Assembly: GCA_031390045.1 (NCBI GenBank)
Contig: JANMTB010000007.1
Coordinates: 1-51,086 of the forward strand
Length of the DNA: 51,086 nucleotides
Source of the DNA: Aalborgiella sp031390045
GTDB taxonomy: Bacteria; Pseudomonadota; Gammaproteobacteria; Burkholderiales; Burkholderiaceae_C
Reading direction: 5' to 3'
Shown: piece by piece, positions 9,403-17,437 of the stretch
Position numbering within the stretch: position 1 is the first letter of the stretch
Layout of the letters: each line of letters opens with the position of its first letter
The notes under the pieces: model-generated
Database searches by the model: none
Told to the model about the DNA's origin: nothing
The model's input: the letters and a program-made list of their open reading frames with translations, nothing else
Translations under genes and position numbers: made by a program

Positions 9403-10485
9403 TTAACTTGGATTCAGTAACCAAGGATTAACCATGTGAATGACTTGCTCAACTGCATCTGGCGCGTCGCAAGCCACAACTTGCCGATGAGGCATAGACC
9501 GCAGCCAAGTCAGCTGGCGTTTGCACAGCTGGCGCGTTGCGGCGATGCCTTTTTCGCGCAACTCAAAAGCTGTTTTTTTATCCAGCTGCTCGTCATTCGC
9601 AGCATCTAATGCTTCCCACATTTGGCGGTAGCCGACACATCGAATCGAGGGCGTGTTTAAGTTCAAATCACCACGTTTTCGAAGACGGCGAACTTCTGCT
9701 TCAAAACCACTGGACAACATCGTATCAAACCGCTGCGCAATGCGTTCATGCAACCATTCGCGGTTGTGCGGTTCGAGTGAAATAAACAGTGTTTTTAGGT
9801 GTTTAAATTGGCCTTTGGCCGACGTATTTATTGCCTCTACAGCTATATTATTAATAGCAATACTTGATGCATATAATCGTTTGTGGAATGACGACATGGG
9901 TTGCCCAGAGATGCGATAGACCTCCAAAGCGCGTTGAATCCGCTGTGCATCATTCGGCTGCAATCGGGCAGCGGTGGTGGGGTCAACTTCAGCGAGTTTT
10001 TGATGCATTGCAGGCCAGCCAATCTGCGCAGCTTCAAGCTCCAACTGAGCGCGAACGGCAGGACTAGCTGTGGGCATGTCGTCCAATCCTTCAAGTAGGG
10101 CTTTGAAGTACAACATGGTGCCGCCCACCAGCAGTGGCAAGTGCCCGCGCGCGTTGATTTCAGTGATTAAACGTGTGGCGTCTTTTACAAATTCAGCGGC
10201 CGAGTAAGGCTGTATCGGGTCGCGAATATCAATCAAATGGTGCGGCACTGCGGCTAATTCTGCTGCACTGGGTTTGGCCGTACCAATGTCCATGCCTTTG
10301 TAAACCAAGGCTGAATCAACACTGATGATTTCTACAGGTATTTTGCCCTGAAAATGGTGTGCGATCGCTAATGCAGCCGCCGTTTTGCCAGAAGCCGTGG
10401 GTCCAGCTAGAGCGATATAAGGTGGCAAGTCAAGGTTCATAACATCTGATTTTCTGGCATTGGCCATGCCATTAGGCATTAGCAT
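9403..10485 (-). CDS. miaA: tRNA dimethylallyltransferase MiaA
   Basis: Transfers a dimethylallyl group to N6 of A37 in tRNAs that read codons starting with U, the first step toward ms2i6A. The family P-loop is clear (ALAGPTASGKTAAAL), followed by EIISVDSALVYKGMDIGTAKP and HHLIDIRDP, all catalytic motifs of MiaA. The middle has QRIQRALEVYRISGQPMS and the C-terminal part IRCVGYRQMWEAL. Length of 360 is above the usual 315. Part of the excess is a repeat copy in the loop after SSFHKRLYA. Another part is the N-terminus: ATGs at 10467 and 10440 are alternatives, and MNLDLPPYIALAGP at 10440 fits homologues best. It overlaps the upstream exporter gene, so coupling is likely. Confidence 0.95.
   Translation of the reverse strand: MLMPNGMANARKSDVMNLDLPPYIALAGPTASGKTAAALAIAHHFQGKIPVEIISVDSALVYKGMDIGTAKPSAAELAAVPHHLIDIRDPIQPYSAAEFVKDATRLITEINARGHLPLLVGGTMLYFKALLEGLDDMPTASPAVRAQLELEAAQIGWPAMHQKLAEVDPTTAARLQPNDAQRIQRALEVYRISGQPMSSFHKRLYASSIAINNIAVEAINTSAKGQFKHLKTLFISLEPHNREWLHERIAQRFDTMLSSGFEAEVRRLRKRGDLNLNTPSIRCVGYRQMWEALDAANDEQLDKKTAFELREKGIAATRQLCKRQLTWLRSMPHRQVVACDAPDAVEQVIHMVNPWLLNPS
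9810..9859 (+). repeat. Dispersed element copy 3 (in-frame inside miaA)
   Basis: The copy has GGCCGACGTATTTATTGCC followed by GCTATATTATTAATAGC. It is antisense to miaA and translates in frame as IAINNIAVEAINTSAKG without a stop. The place corresponds to the variable stretch between the substrate-loop region and the ISLEPHNREWLHERI segment, where other MiaA proteins are shorter. Confidence 0.85.
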
Positions 10486-11671
10486 GCTGCTGAACTGCTG
10501 TCCACGCGATGATGCTGATGAAAATTGACCAAAACCAGACTGCCAAAATCATCGGTATGGCGCTGCCATCGTTTGCAAAGCTCAGCCAAGCACCCGTGGC
10601 AAAGGCAGTCAGCATCATCAAAAAGCCGTTCAAAGCTGCCGCAGTGCCTGCCGCTTTGCCAAACGGGCCAATCGCGCCGGTTTGACCACAGGGTTGATGC
10701 ACACCATGCCCAACGGCGATCAAGTAATAAGGCAATATCAACGCCCAAGGGCTGTGGTTACCAGTGAATGCGAGCACCGCCAACAAAGTGCCGCCAGTCA
10801 GTGACAACCCAGCAGCAATAGCGACGCTGCGCGCAATGCCGCTGCGCCTGATTTGCCATCGACACCACACCGTGCCGCATAAGTAAAAAGCGGACATACC
10901 AAACATGATGAAACCATATTGCGGTGGTGTGAAACCATGGATTTTGATGAATACGAACGATGACGATGCCAAAAAAGTGAACAGTATCCCGTATGAGGCA
11001 AAAGACAATGCAGAGTAGGTCAAAAAAACGGGGTTTTTCAAGATGAGCCACCATGTTTTAACCAATGAACTTGGCTGCAAAGCGCTTAAATTCTTTTGTG
11101 ACAGTGTTTCTTGAAATCGTGAAAAAACCATGCAAAGCGTGGCAATGCCAAATACTGTCAAAGCCAACAAAGCTGCTTTTGCACCCCAGTGCCCCGCTAA
11201 ATAGCCACCCAGCGGGGCGCTGAGGCAAGCGAAAACGCCAAGTCCAGTCAAACCTTTTGACATCACAGTAACGCCCACGATGGGTGTGTATAAATCTCTC
11301 ACCAGCGCGCGCCCACACATCACCACCGCACCCATCGCCAAGCCCTGCATGATGCGCCAAGTGATCAGCAAGTCCATCGAGTCTGCGAAAGCACACCCAA
11401 TAGCTGCTAGTGAGTACAAAACCAAACCGATCAGCAAAATTGGCTTGCGCCCAAAGCGATCAGACAATGGCCCCCACACCAGCTGCGATAACCCAAATGC
11501 CAACAGCAATGCCGACAAGGTCATCTGCCCCTGCGCCATATTTGCGCCAAACCCCTCGGTCAGGGCGGGGAGGGCGGGTAAATACAAGTCAGTGGTGATG
11601 GGTTGAATACCCAATAAGAGGGCTAGGAGTAATACGACAGTAGCTTGGGGCATGGCGGGCTTGGATGGCAT
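10472..11671 (-). CDS. Bcr/CflA-type MFS multidrug exporter
   Basis: A 399-residue inner-membrane transporter of the major facilitator superfamily, drug:H+ antiporter type with 12 predicted helices. The first helix pair carries the family marker PITTDLYLPALPALTEGF, and motif A follows helix 2 as GPLSDRFGRKPILLIG. RIMQGLAMGAVVMCGRALVRDLY is the usual helix-4 region of the Bcr/CflA subfamily. Substrates cannot be told from sequence; relatives export bicyclomycin, chloramphenicol, sulfonamides or cysteine. Its 3' end overlaps the 5' end of the longest miaA frame by 14 bases. It is divergent from the thioesterase-acetyltransferase gene with about 90 bases between, presumably holding both promoters. 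Confidence 0.9.
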   Translation of the reverse strand: MPSKPAMPQATVVLLLALLLGIQPITTDLYLPALPALTEGFGANMAQGQMTLSALLLAFGLSQLVWGPLSDRFGRKPILLIGLVLYSLAAIGCAFADSMDLLITWRIMQGLAMGAVVMCGRALVRDLYTPIVGVTVMSKGLTGLGVFACLSAPLGGYLAGHWGAKAALLALTVFGIATLCMVFSRFQETLSQKNLSALQPSSLVKTWWLILKNPVFLTYSALSFASYGILFTFLASSSFVFIKIHGFTPPQYGFIMFGMSAFYLCGTVWCRWQIRRSGIARSVAIAAGLSLTGGTLLAVLAFTGNHSPWALILPYYLIAVGHGVHQPCGQTGAIGPFGKAAGTAAALNGFLMMLTAFATGAWLSFANDGSAIPMILAVWFWSIFISIIAWTAVQQHANA

Positions 11672-11761
11672 GCTGCCTAGCCTAGCAGAAGTCTGGGCTG
11701 TTCTAAGTCAAATGCATGGTGATTGCCTGGTTTAAATTGCGCATTTGCTAATATCGTGCAC

Positions 11762-12643
11762 ATGAATAAGAAACCAACTCGCCAAGACTTTCGCGCAAAC
11801 ACACGACTTCGGGTTCGCTGGAGCGAGGTTGACTTGCAAAAAATAGTGTTCAACGCACACTATTTGATGTACTTTGACACTGCCGTTGCCGATTATTGGC
11901 GCGACTTGGCGATGCCTTACGAAGAAACCATGCACCAATGGGGCGGTGATTTGTATGTAAAAAAAGCCAGTGTCGAATATTTCGCCAGCGCACGCTACGA
12001 AGATCAATTAGATGTGATGCTCAAATGCGCAAAAATCGGCAATTCTTCAGTGGTTTTTGAAGGTGCGATATTCAGAGCTGACGAGCTCTTGGTCACCTGT
12101 GAACTCATCTATGTTTTTGCTGATCCATCCACCCAAAAATCAAAACCTGTGCCTGATGGATTTAGAAACTCGCTGACTGCATTTGAAGCAGGTGAAGCCA
12201 TGACGACTGTCAATACGGGTGACATACAAACATTAGGTGCGGATGCTTTTGCAATTCGCGAAGAAGTATTCGTGAACGAGCAAGGATTTGCTTTAGAGAT
12301 CGAGCGTGACGAAGCTGACGCTACATCCGTCCACGCCGTCGCTTACAACCGATTCGGTGAACCCTTGGCAACCGGACGGCTGCTGCAAAGCCACATCATT
12401 GACGGTAAAAAAAGCAGCAAAATTGGTCGCATGGCCGTGCATCGCGTCATGCGCGGCTCAAACCTTGGGCGAGACATCATGTCTGCACTGATGGCAGCTG
12501 CCAAAGTGCGCGGCGATGACGAAGTTATTCTGCATTCACAATGCAGTGCTCAAAATTTCTATTTAAAACAAGGGTTTACTGCACGCGGTGTGCCTTTTGA
12601 CGAAGAAGGTATGCAGCATATTGAGATGTTTAAGCTACTTTAA
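11762..12643 (+). CDS. Fusion of YbgC/FadM-type acyl-CoA thioesterase and GNAT acetyltransferase
   Basis: Two catalytic domains in 293 residues. The first (about 8-135) is a 4HBT hot-dog thioesterase of the YbgC/FadM kind: RVRWSEVDLQKIVFNAHY holds the expected catalytic aspartate, and YFDTAVADYWRDL and VEYFASARYEDQLDV follow. The second (about 150-293) is a GNAT acetyltransferase of the ElaA/YjcF type, with FAIREEVFVNEQGF, GRMAVHRVMRGSNLGRDIM (the R-G-x2-L-G acetyl-CoA loop) and HSQCSAQNFYLKQGF. The two activities might act in series on acyl groups, but no substrate is known. The ATG at 11762 was preferred over an earlier in-frame ATG (11723) because homology starts there. Its stop overlaps that of convergent ygfZ. 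Confidence 0.85.
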   Translation: MNKKPTRQDFRANTRLRVRWSEVDLQKIVFNAHYLMYFDTAVADYWRDLAMPYEETMHQWGGDLYVKKASVEYFASARYEDQLDVMLKCAKIGNSSVVFEGAIFRADELLVTCELIYVFADPSTQKSKPVPDGFRNSLTAFEAGEAMTTVNTGDIQTLGADAFAIREEVFVNEQGFALEIERDEADATSVHAVAYNRFGEPLATGRLLQSHIIDGKKSSKIGRMAVHRVMRGSNLGRDIMSALMAAAKVRGDDEVILHSQCSAQNFYLKQGFTARGVPFDEEGMQHIEMFKLL

Positions 12644-13641
12644 ATATCTTCAAGCAGCGGGTAAGGCAACGGTAGCAACGTAATATTTGCACCGCTTGCT
12701 GATCCCAAAGTCAGCTTTCCGCCGTTTGCTGCAGCGACTTGCATAGACACAATCGCTGATGAGCCGCTATTCGGGTAAAAACTCGGATTTGCGGCCACTT
12801 GTACGACAGTTCCGCACGGTTGCTCTGTGTCTGATTCGTGAAAAACCTCATGTCCGACAACGGGTTGCGAGTCTTTATCACTTGAAACATCAATCTGAAC
12901 GATATAGGCGCGCCGTTTCAGTGTCCCCCTAAACTGGCTACGTGCCACCACTTCTTGGCCTGGATAGCAGCCCTTTTTGAAATTAACGCCGCCGACCGAC
13001 TCGTAATTCAGCATCTGCGGCACAAAAGCCTCTACCACTGGAGCGGTGATGGTGGCAATACCGGCATGCACCTCGCCCCAGTTCCACAGCTCGGTTGAGA
13101 GCACGTCACCCACAGGTGCTGCATCATCAATTGGCGAAATATACAATGCGCGGCTTTGTCTCATAGCAGGGTGCAGTGCAATGATTATAGAGGTGTTAAA
13201 TATGACTGTAGCCGGCGTATTTATTGACTCAGTAGCTATTGATAATATAGCATTTCCGGTAAGTCCGAAGATGGTGAATTCAGCGGAAACATCCGTCAAC
13301 TTCGCCTTTGCCCGCATCACAAACATGCTCAAACGCTTCAAAGTCGGTGCCAAAATATCGCGGCTGCAGATCAGGTAAATATCTGGCGTGGTTTGCGCTG
13401 CATCAACGGCAGGGCGCTTGTAAACGATGAATGACGCCTGCATCCGCCCCTTCGCATTGCAAAACGCCGCTAACCGTGATTCTTCCAATTTTTGCAGTTG
13501 CACATCGTTGGTCAGCTGACCTTGCAAAAACGATGCTGCATCCGCACCTGTGACGCGGATGATGCCCAAATGCTCAAGTTTTGCGACCCCAGAGGGTAAC
13601 TGCGTGGGTAAAAGTATGTTTTGTGTGCTTTCAGGCTTCAT
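12640..13641 (-). CDS. ygfZ: Folate-binding YgfZ/GcvT-like protein
   Basis: YgfZ is a folate-dependent protein needed for the repair or maturation of certain Fe-S proteins, such as MiaB. The family signature is present: GVNFKKGCYPGQEVVARSQF, with the essential cysteine in K-G-C-Y-x-G-Q-E. The N-terminal half has GIIRVTGADAASFLQGQLTNDV, the typical GcvT-like start. Length is 333 residues. A repeat copy is translated in frame in the middle (NAILSIATESINTPATVI), in the poorly conserved stretch before the LHPAMRQ segment. The gene is divergent from mltG with about 100 bases between, a common arrangement in betaproteobacteria. Its 3' end overlaps the convergent neighbour by 4 bases. Confidence 0.93.
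   Translation of the reverse strand: MKPESTQNILLPTQLPSGVAKLEHLGIIRVTGADAASFLQGQLTNDVQLQKLEESRLAAFCNAKGRMQASFIVYKRPAVDAAQTTPDIYLICSRDILAPTLKRLSMFVMRAKAKLTDVSAEFTIFGLTGNAILSIATESINTPATVIFNTSIIIALHPAMRQSRALYISPIDDAAPVGDVLSTELWNWGEVHAGIATITAPVVEAFVPQMLNYESVGGVNFKKGCYPGQEVVARSQFRGTLKRRAYIVQIDVSSDKDSQPVVGHEVFHESDTEQPCGTVVQVAANPSFYPNSGSSAIVSMQVAAANGGKLTLGSASGANITLLPLPYPLLEDI
13204..13252 (+). repeat. Dispersed element copy 4 (in-frame inside ygfZ)
   Basis: Exactly 49 bases by the same boundaries as the best copies: GACTGTAGCCGGCGTATTTA, then TTGACTCAGTAGCTATT and GATAATATAGCA. It is antisense to ygfZ and leaves the frame open. It shares TTGACTCAG with copy 8 in the asparaginase gene, suggesting a subfamily. 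Confidence 0.88.
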
Positions 13642-13743
13642 AGGTGAATTATCATCGTCATTCAGGGAAATTGTTCTGCGTATGGCTAATTCAGCTTATT
13701 TCCTAGCGAATAACCTTCTGTTAAATATAAGGGTCAATTTTTC

Positions 13744-14754
13744 ATGTTCAAGAGACTGCTCGCCATCGTCGGGCTACTGGGGATTTTTGCCGCTGCAGGC
13801 GCGGGCGCTATGGCGTGGTGGGTGAACCAGCCTTTGACCTTGGCTTTTTCGACGGTTGAATTCACCTTAGACAAGTCAAACACTGGCAAATCCATCGCCC
13901 AACAAGTCGTCGAAGCTGGCGTGCAAACCCAGCCTAACTTGCTGCAGCTGTGGTTTCGCGTCTCCGGCGATGCCAGCAAAATCAAAGCGGGCAGCTACGA
14001 GCTGGAAGCTGGTGTCACACCACGCAGCTTATTGAAAAAATTGGTCAGTGGCGATCAATCCTTTAGAACGGTGACTTTGGTGGAAGGCTGGACCTTTAAT
14101 CAACTACGCGAAGCGCTATTAAAAGCAGAGCATCTAAAGCAAGAAACACGCCGGCTATCGCCTGAAGAGATCATGGAAAAGCTGGGTAAACCCGGTTTGA
14201 AACCCGAAGGCCGCTTCTTCCCCGACACCTACACCTACACCAAAGGCAACAGCGATTGGGTTGTTTTAAAAGCCGCCCTGCAAGCCATGAACAAAAACTT
14301 AGAAGCTGCGTGGGAGATGCGAGCCCCCGATTCTCCGCTCAAATCAATGGACGACGCATTAACCTTAGCCAGCATCGTCGAAAAAGAAACCGGCAGCAAG
14401 GCCGACCGCGACATGGTGGGCAGCGTGTTTAACAACCGTTTGCGCATCAATATGCCGTTGCAAACCGACCCGACCGTCACCTACGGCGCAGGCCCCGCCA
14501 AAGGCAAAGAATACGACGGCAACTGGCTGCGCGCTAAGGCAGACGACAACCCGTGGAACACCTACCAGCGCACCGGCCTGCCACCCACACCCATCGCCAT
14601 GCCTGGCAAAGCCGCGCTTTTGGCGGCAGTGCAACCCAAACCGAGCAGTTATTTGTACTTTGTGGCCAAGGGCGACGGCACAGGTGCCAGCCAGTTCAGC
14701 GACACGCTGGAAGAGCACAATCGGGCGGTGAACAAATACATTCGGGGTAAATGA
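13744..14754 (+). CDS. mltG: Endolytic murein transglycosylase MltG
   Basis: MltG is a membrane-anchored lytic transglycosylase that cuts nascent glycan strands and helps release them from the synthetic complex. The product has 336 residues with one N-terminal transmembrane helix (about 5-24), a LysM-like part, and the YceG domain. The catalytic segment TLASIVEKETGSKADR contains the expected glutamate, followed by VGSVFNNRLRINMPLQTDPT and NTYQRTGLPPTPIAMPG, which are highly conserved. It is the first gene of an mltG-tmk-holB run, with tmk starting right after the stop. Length is normal. Identification is secure. Confidence 0.96.
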   Translation: MFKRLLAIVGLLGIFAAAGAGAMAWWVNQPLTLAFSTVEFTLDKSNTGKSIAQQVVEAGVQTQPNLLQLWFRVSGDASKIKAGSYELEAGVTPRSLLKKLVSGDQSFRTVTLVEGWTFNQLREALLKAEHLKQETRRLSPEEIMEKLGKPGLKPEGRFFPDTYTYTKGNSDWVVLKAALQAMNKNLEAAWEMRAPDSPLKSMDDALTLASIVEKETGSKADRDMVGSVFNNRLRINMPLQTDPTVTYGAGPAKGKEYDGNWLRAKADDNPWNTYQRTGLPPTPIAMPGKAALLAAVQPKPSSYLYFVAKGDGTGASQFSDTLEEHNRAVNKYIRGK

Positions 14755-14767
14755 GGTGGAAAGCAAG

Positions 14768-15508
14768 GTGCAAAACAGCGTGACAAAACAAGGTCTTTTC
14801 ATCAGCTTTGAAGGCATAGACGGCGCTGGCAAATCGACGCATATTGATGCCTTGGTGGCGGCGTTTAAAGCGCATTACGGCGATTCGAACGTCGTCCAAA
14901 CCCGCGAACCCGGCGGTACACCTTTGGCAGAAAAGTTGCGCCAACTCATTTTGAACGATGCCATGGACGCATTGACCGAGTCGTTCTTAGTTTTCGCAGC
15001 AAGGCGCGATCACCTGAATCAAGTCATAGAACCCGCCATAGCGCGCGGTAACATTGTTTTGTGCGACAGATTTACTGATGCCACCTTCGCATACCAAGGT
15101 GGTGGGCGAAGTTTTGATCTTAAAACGCTATCAATTTTAGAGCAATGGACTCAGAAAATAAACAGATTAGAAGCATACTCTGATCCTAATAAGTTATTCC
15201 GATCAAGGCAGGAACTCGCATATGGCGCGGTAGATTATCGTATTCGTCAGCCAGATTTGACGATTTGGTTTGATTTGCCGCCTGAAATCGCCGCCGAACG
15301 CCTCGCCGGTGCTCGCGTACCCGACAAATTTGAAGCCCAGCCTGTCGAGTTTTTCCGCCAAGTGGCCGCAGGTTATCAAAAACGCATGGACGACAACCCA
15401 GCCCGTTTCGCCAAAATCAACGCTAATCAGAGTCGTGAAGCAGTTTGGGCTGATGTGTTGCAAGCGGTTGAATCTAAAGGATTTTTGAAAAAAGGTAATA
15501 CTGCATGA
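14768..15508 (+). CDS. tmk: Thymidylate kinase with a lineage-specific insertion
   Basis: Phosphorylates dTMP to dTDP. The P-loop FEGIDGAGKST, the DRF motif (LCDRFTDATFAYQGGGR) and the LID-side TREPGGTPLAEKLR are all present. No ATG is available near the N-terminus. GTG codons occur at 14756, 14768 and 14780; the one at 14768 is preferred because AGGTGGA (14754-14760) lies 7 bases before it. The product is about 246 residues, well above the usual 205-215. The surplus is a block between LSILEQWTQ and RQPDLTIWFDLP (about 15155-15247) that is AT-richer than its flanks and not a copy of the dispersed repeat. The catalytic core looks intact, so the enzyme is probably functional. The stop overlaps the holB start. 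Confidence 0.94.
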   Translation: MQNSVTKQGLFISFEGIDGAGKSTHIDALVAAFKAHYGDSNVVQTREPGGTPLAEKLRQLILNDAMDALTESFLVFAARRDHLNQVIEPAIARGNIVLCDRFTDATFAYQGGGRSFDLKTLSILEQWTQKINRLEAYSDPNKLFRSRQELAYGAVDYRIRQPDLTIWFDLPPEIAAERLAGARVPDKFEAQPVEFFRQVAAGYQKRMDDNPARFAKINANQSREAVWADVLQAVESKGFLKKGNTA

Positions 15509-16548
15509 GTGCAGAAGAAGCGCAGGTCACTGCTCCTCCGGCGCCGTGGATAGCCGCGCAAACCGAAACCCTGCTCAAACAGCGCGGCCACGCCTGGTTG
15601 CTACAAGGGCCGTCGGGCTTGGGTCAGTATGAGTTGGCGCTGCAACTCGTTCGCGCTTGGTTATGCGATCAACCTACGGAAACTGGAGCCTGCAACACCT
15701 GCACCAGCTGCCATGCCATCGATGTACGTTCTCACACTGATTTTTGTATTTTGATGCCCGAAACCGTGATGATTGAACTCGGCTGGCCGCTAGGCGAGAA
15801 GGCGCAGGCCGATATCGACGACAAAAAGCGCAAACCCAGCAAAGAAATCCGCATCGACGCCATGCGCGACGCGGTCGAGTTTGCCCAGCGCACCGCCGGC
15901 CGTGGCCGTGGTAAAGCCATGTTGGTTTACCCCGCAGAGCGCATGAACCACATCACGTCCAACGCGCTCTTGAAAACCCTAGAAGAGCCACCGGGCGATC
16001 TCAAATTCGTCCTGGCCAGCGAAGCTGCACATCAACTGCTTCCCACCATCCGCAGCCGTTGTTTGACCCATACGATGACATGGCCATCGGCAGCAGAGTC
16101 TTTATCGTGGTTAGCAGAGCAGGGCGTGAAAAAAGCAGATGCCGAGCCTCTGCTGCGCGCCGCCGGTGGTCGCCCCGCCGATGCGTTGAGTTTCGCCAAT
16201 TCCGGCCGTAACCCATCAGATTGGCAAGCCTTCCCGAAAGCCATGGCGAAAGGTGACGTCGGTTTTGTAGCCAACTGGCTCCCCGCCGACCTGCTAGACG
16301 CCCAGCAAAAGCTTTGCCACGACTTACTAGCCAGCAAATCCGGCGCAGAACCCCGCTTTTTCAAACCAGCTGACCTGCCAGCGCCTGCTTCCACCCCCAG
16401 CTACAGCGCTTTGGCCGCATGGCACAAAACCCTGTCTACCACCGCCCGAACCGTAGAGCATCCGTTCAACGCTGGCTTGATGCTAGAAGCGCTGGTGAGC
16501 GGGGCGCAGCGGGCGATGGTGGCTAAAAGCGAATCTAAAACACTATAA
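15505..16548 (+). CDS. holB: DNA polymerase III subunit delta'
   Basis: Delta' is the rigid stator of the clamp-loader complex that loads the sliding clamp. The 347-residue product has the degenerate P-loop AWLLQGPSGLGQYELA, zinc-finger cysteines CNTCTSCHAIDVRSHTD, the sensor region NHITSNALLKTLEEPPGDLKF and TIRSRCLTH (SRC motif), all typical. It overlaps the tmk stop (ATGA), matching the tmk-holB pair found widely. The last codons and the TAA stop fall in a reverse copy of the dispersed repeat, so the C-terminus (KSESKTL) is probably remodelled by its insertion. In several Burkholderiales a pilZ gene follows holB; none is present here. Confidence 0.93.
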   Translation: MSAEEAQVTAPPAPWIAAQTETLLKQRGHAWLLQGPSGLGQYELALQLVRAWLCDQPTETGACNTCTSCHAIDVRSHTDFCILMPETVMIELGWPLGEKAQADIDDKKRKPSKEIRIDAMRDAVEFAQRTAGRGRGKAMLVYPAERMNHITSNALLKTLEEPPGDLKFVLASEAAHQLLPTIRSRCLTHTMTWPSAAESLSWLAEQGVKKADAEPLLRAAGGRPADALSFANSGRNPSDWQAFPKAMAKGDVGFVANWLPADLLDAQQKLCHDLLASKSGAEPRFFKPADLPAPASTPSYSALAAWHKTLSTTARTVEHPFNAGLMLEALVSGAQRAMVAKSESKTL

Positions 16549-16589
16549 TTAATATAGCACTTTAGGCAATAAATACGCCGGCTAGAGCC
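16541..16589 (-). repeat. Dispersed element copy 5 (supplies holB stop)
   Basis: Read on the minus strand it is a near-consensus 49-base copy: GGCTCTAGCCGGCGTATTTA, then TTGCCTAAAGTGCTATATT and AATTATAGTG. On the plus strand it holds the TAA of holB and a perfect TATAAT (16544-16549) about 90 bases before the TatD gene, which might act as a -10. It is one of only two copies in this orientation. Confidence 0.9.
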
Positions 16590-16639
16590 AAATTTAACTC
16601 CTAAAAGTCACATTTTCTCCTAAAACACTCTATTCCCCC

Positions 16640-17437
16640 ATGTTCACCGACTCCCATTGCCACCTCGTCTTCCCAGAGCTGATGTCCCAGCTGCCACAAA
16701 TCCGCACCGCGATGGCTGAGGCGCAGGTGACGCGGGCTTTGTGCATTTGCACGACGATGGAGGAGTTTGAGGCTGTTCACAGTTTGGCGACGAGTTATGA
16801 CAACTTTTGGGCGACTGTGGGGGTGCATCCTGACAATGAGGCTAGCACTGAACCGGGTAAGGAGTTGAGAGAGCCGACGTTTGAAGACTTGGTACAACGT
16901 GCCGGTTTGCCGCGTGTGGTCGGCGTGGGTGAGACAGGTTTGGATTACTTCCGCTTAGGTGACCGCACGGTGGCCGATATGGAATGGCAACGGGAACGTT
17001 TTCGTACGCATATTCGAGCTGGCAAGCATGTAAAGAAGCCGTTGGTGATCCATACTCGTGCAGCGTCTGCCGATACTTTGGCGATTTTGCGTGAAGAGCA
17101 GGGTGACCATGGAGTCTTCCATTGCTTTACCGAGACGGCAGAAGTCGCTCGTGCGGCATTAGATTTGGGCTATTACATCTCGTTTTCAGGCATTTTGACC
17201 TTCAAAACGGCGCAAGACCTGCGCGACGTGGCGGCTTTTGTGCCCATGGACCGGGTTTTGATTGAAACCGATAGCCCGTATTTAGCCCCCATGCCGCATC
17301 GCGGCAAAACCAATAACCCGTCTTATGTGCCTTGGGTGGCGAAGAAGATTGCTGAAATCAAGGGCTTGGACGTCGAGGAAGTGGGTCGGGTTACCAGTCG
17401 CAATTTTGATACCTTGTTTTCGGGTGTTTTGGTATGA
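16640..17437 (+). CDS. TatD-family metal-dependent deoxyribonuclease/hydrolase
   Basis: A 265-residue amidohydrolase-fold enzyme. The metal-binding motifs of the TatD family appear in order: FTDSHCHL at the N-terminus, GVGETGLDYF, PLVIHTRAA, VFHCFTE and LIETDSPYLAPMPHRGK. Relatives are 3'-5' exonucleases or DNA/RNA quality-control hydrolases; YcfH next to holB in E. coli is the closest positional equivalent, so this may be its counterpart. No ribosome-binding site is evident before ATG 16640. Its promoter region is the repeat copy after holB. The stop overlaps the possible start of the ankyrin fusion gene (ATGA). Confidence 0.9.
   Translation: MFTDSHCHLVFPELMSQLPQIRTAMAEAQVTRALCICTTMEEFEAVHSLATSYDNFWATVGVHPDNEASTEPGKELREPTFEDLVQRAGLPRVVGVGETGLDYFRLGDRTVADMEWQRERFRTHIRAGKHVKKPLVIHTRAASADTLAILREEQGDHGVFHCFTETAEVARAALDLGYYISFSGILTFKTAQDLRDVAAFVPMDRVLIETDSPYLAPMPHRGKTNNPSYVPWVAKKIAEIKGLDVEEVGRVTSRNFDTLFSGVLV

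Noticed and set aside
9571..9586. CTGT-N8-CCAG inside miaA as a LexA box
   Set aside because: It lies inside a coding region, far from any promoter, with one mismatch; expected by chance.
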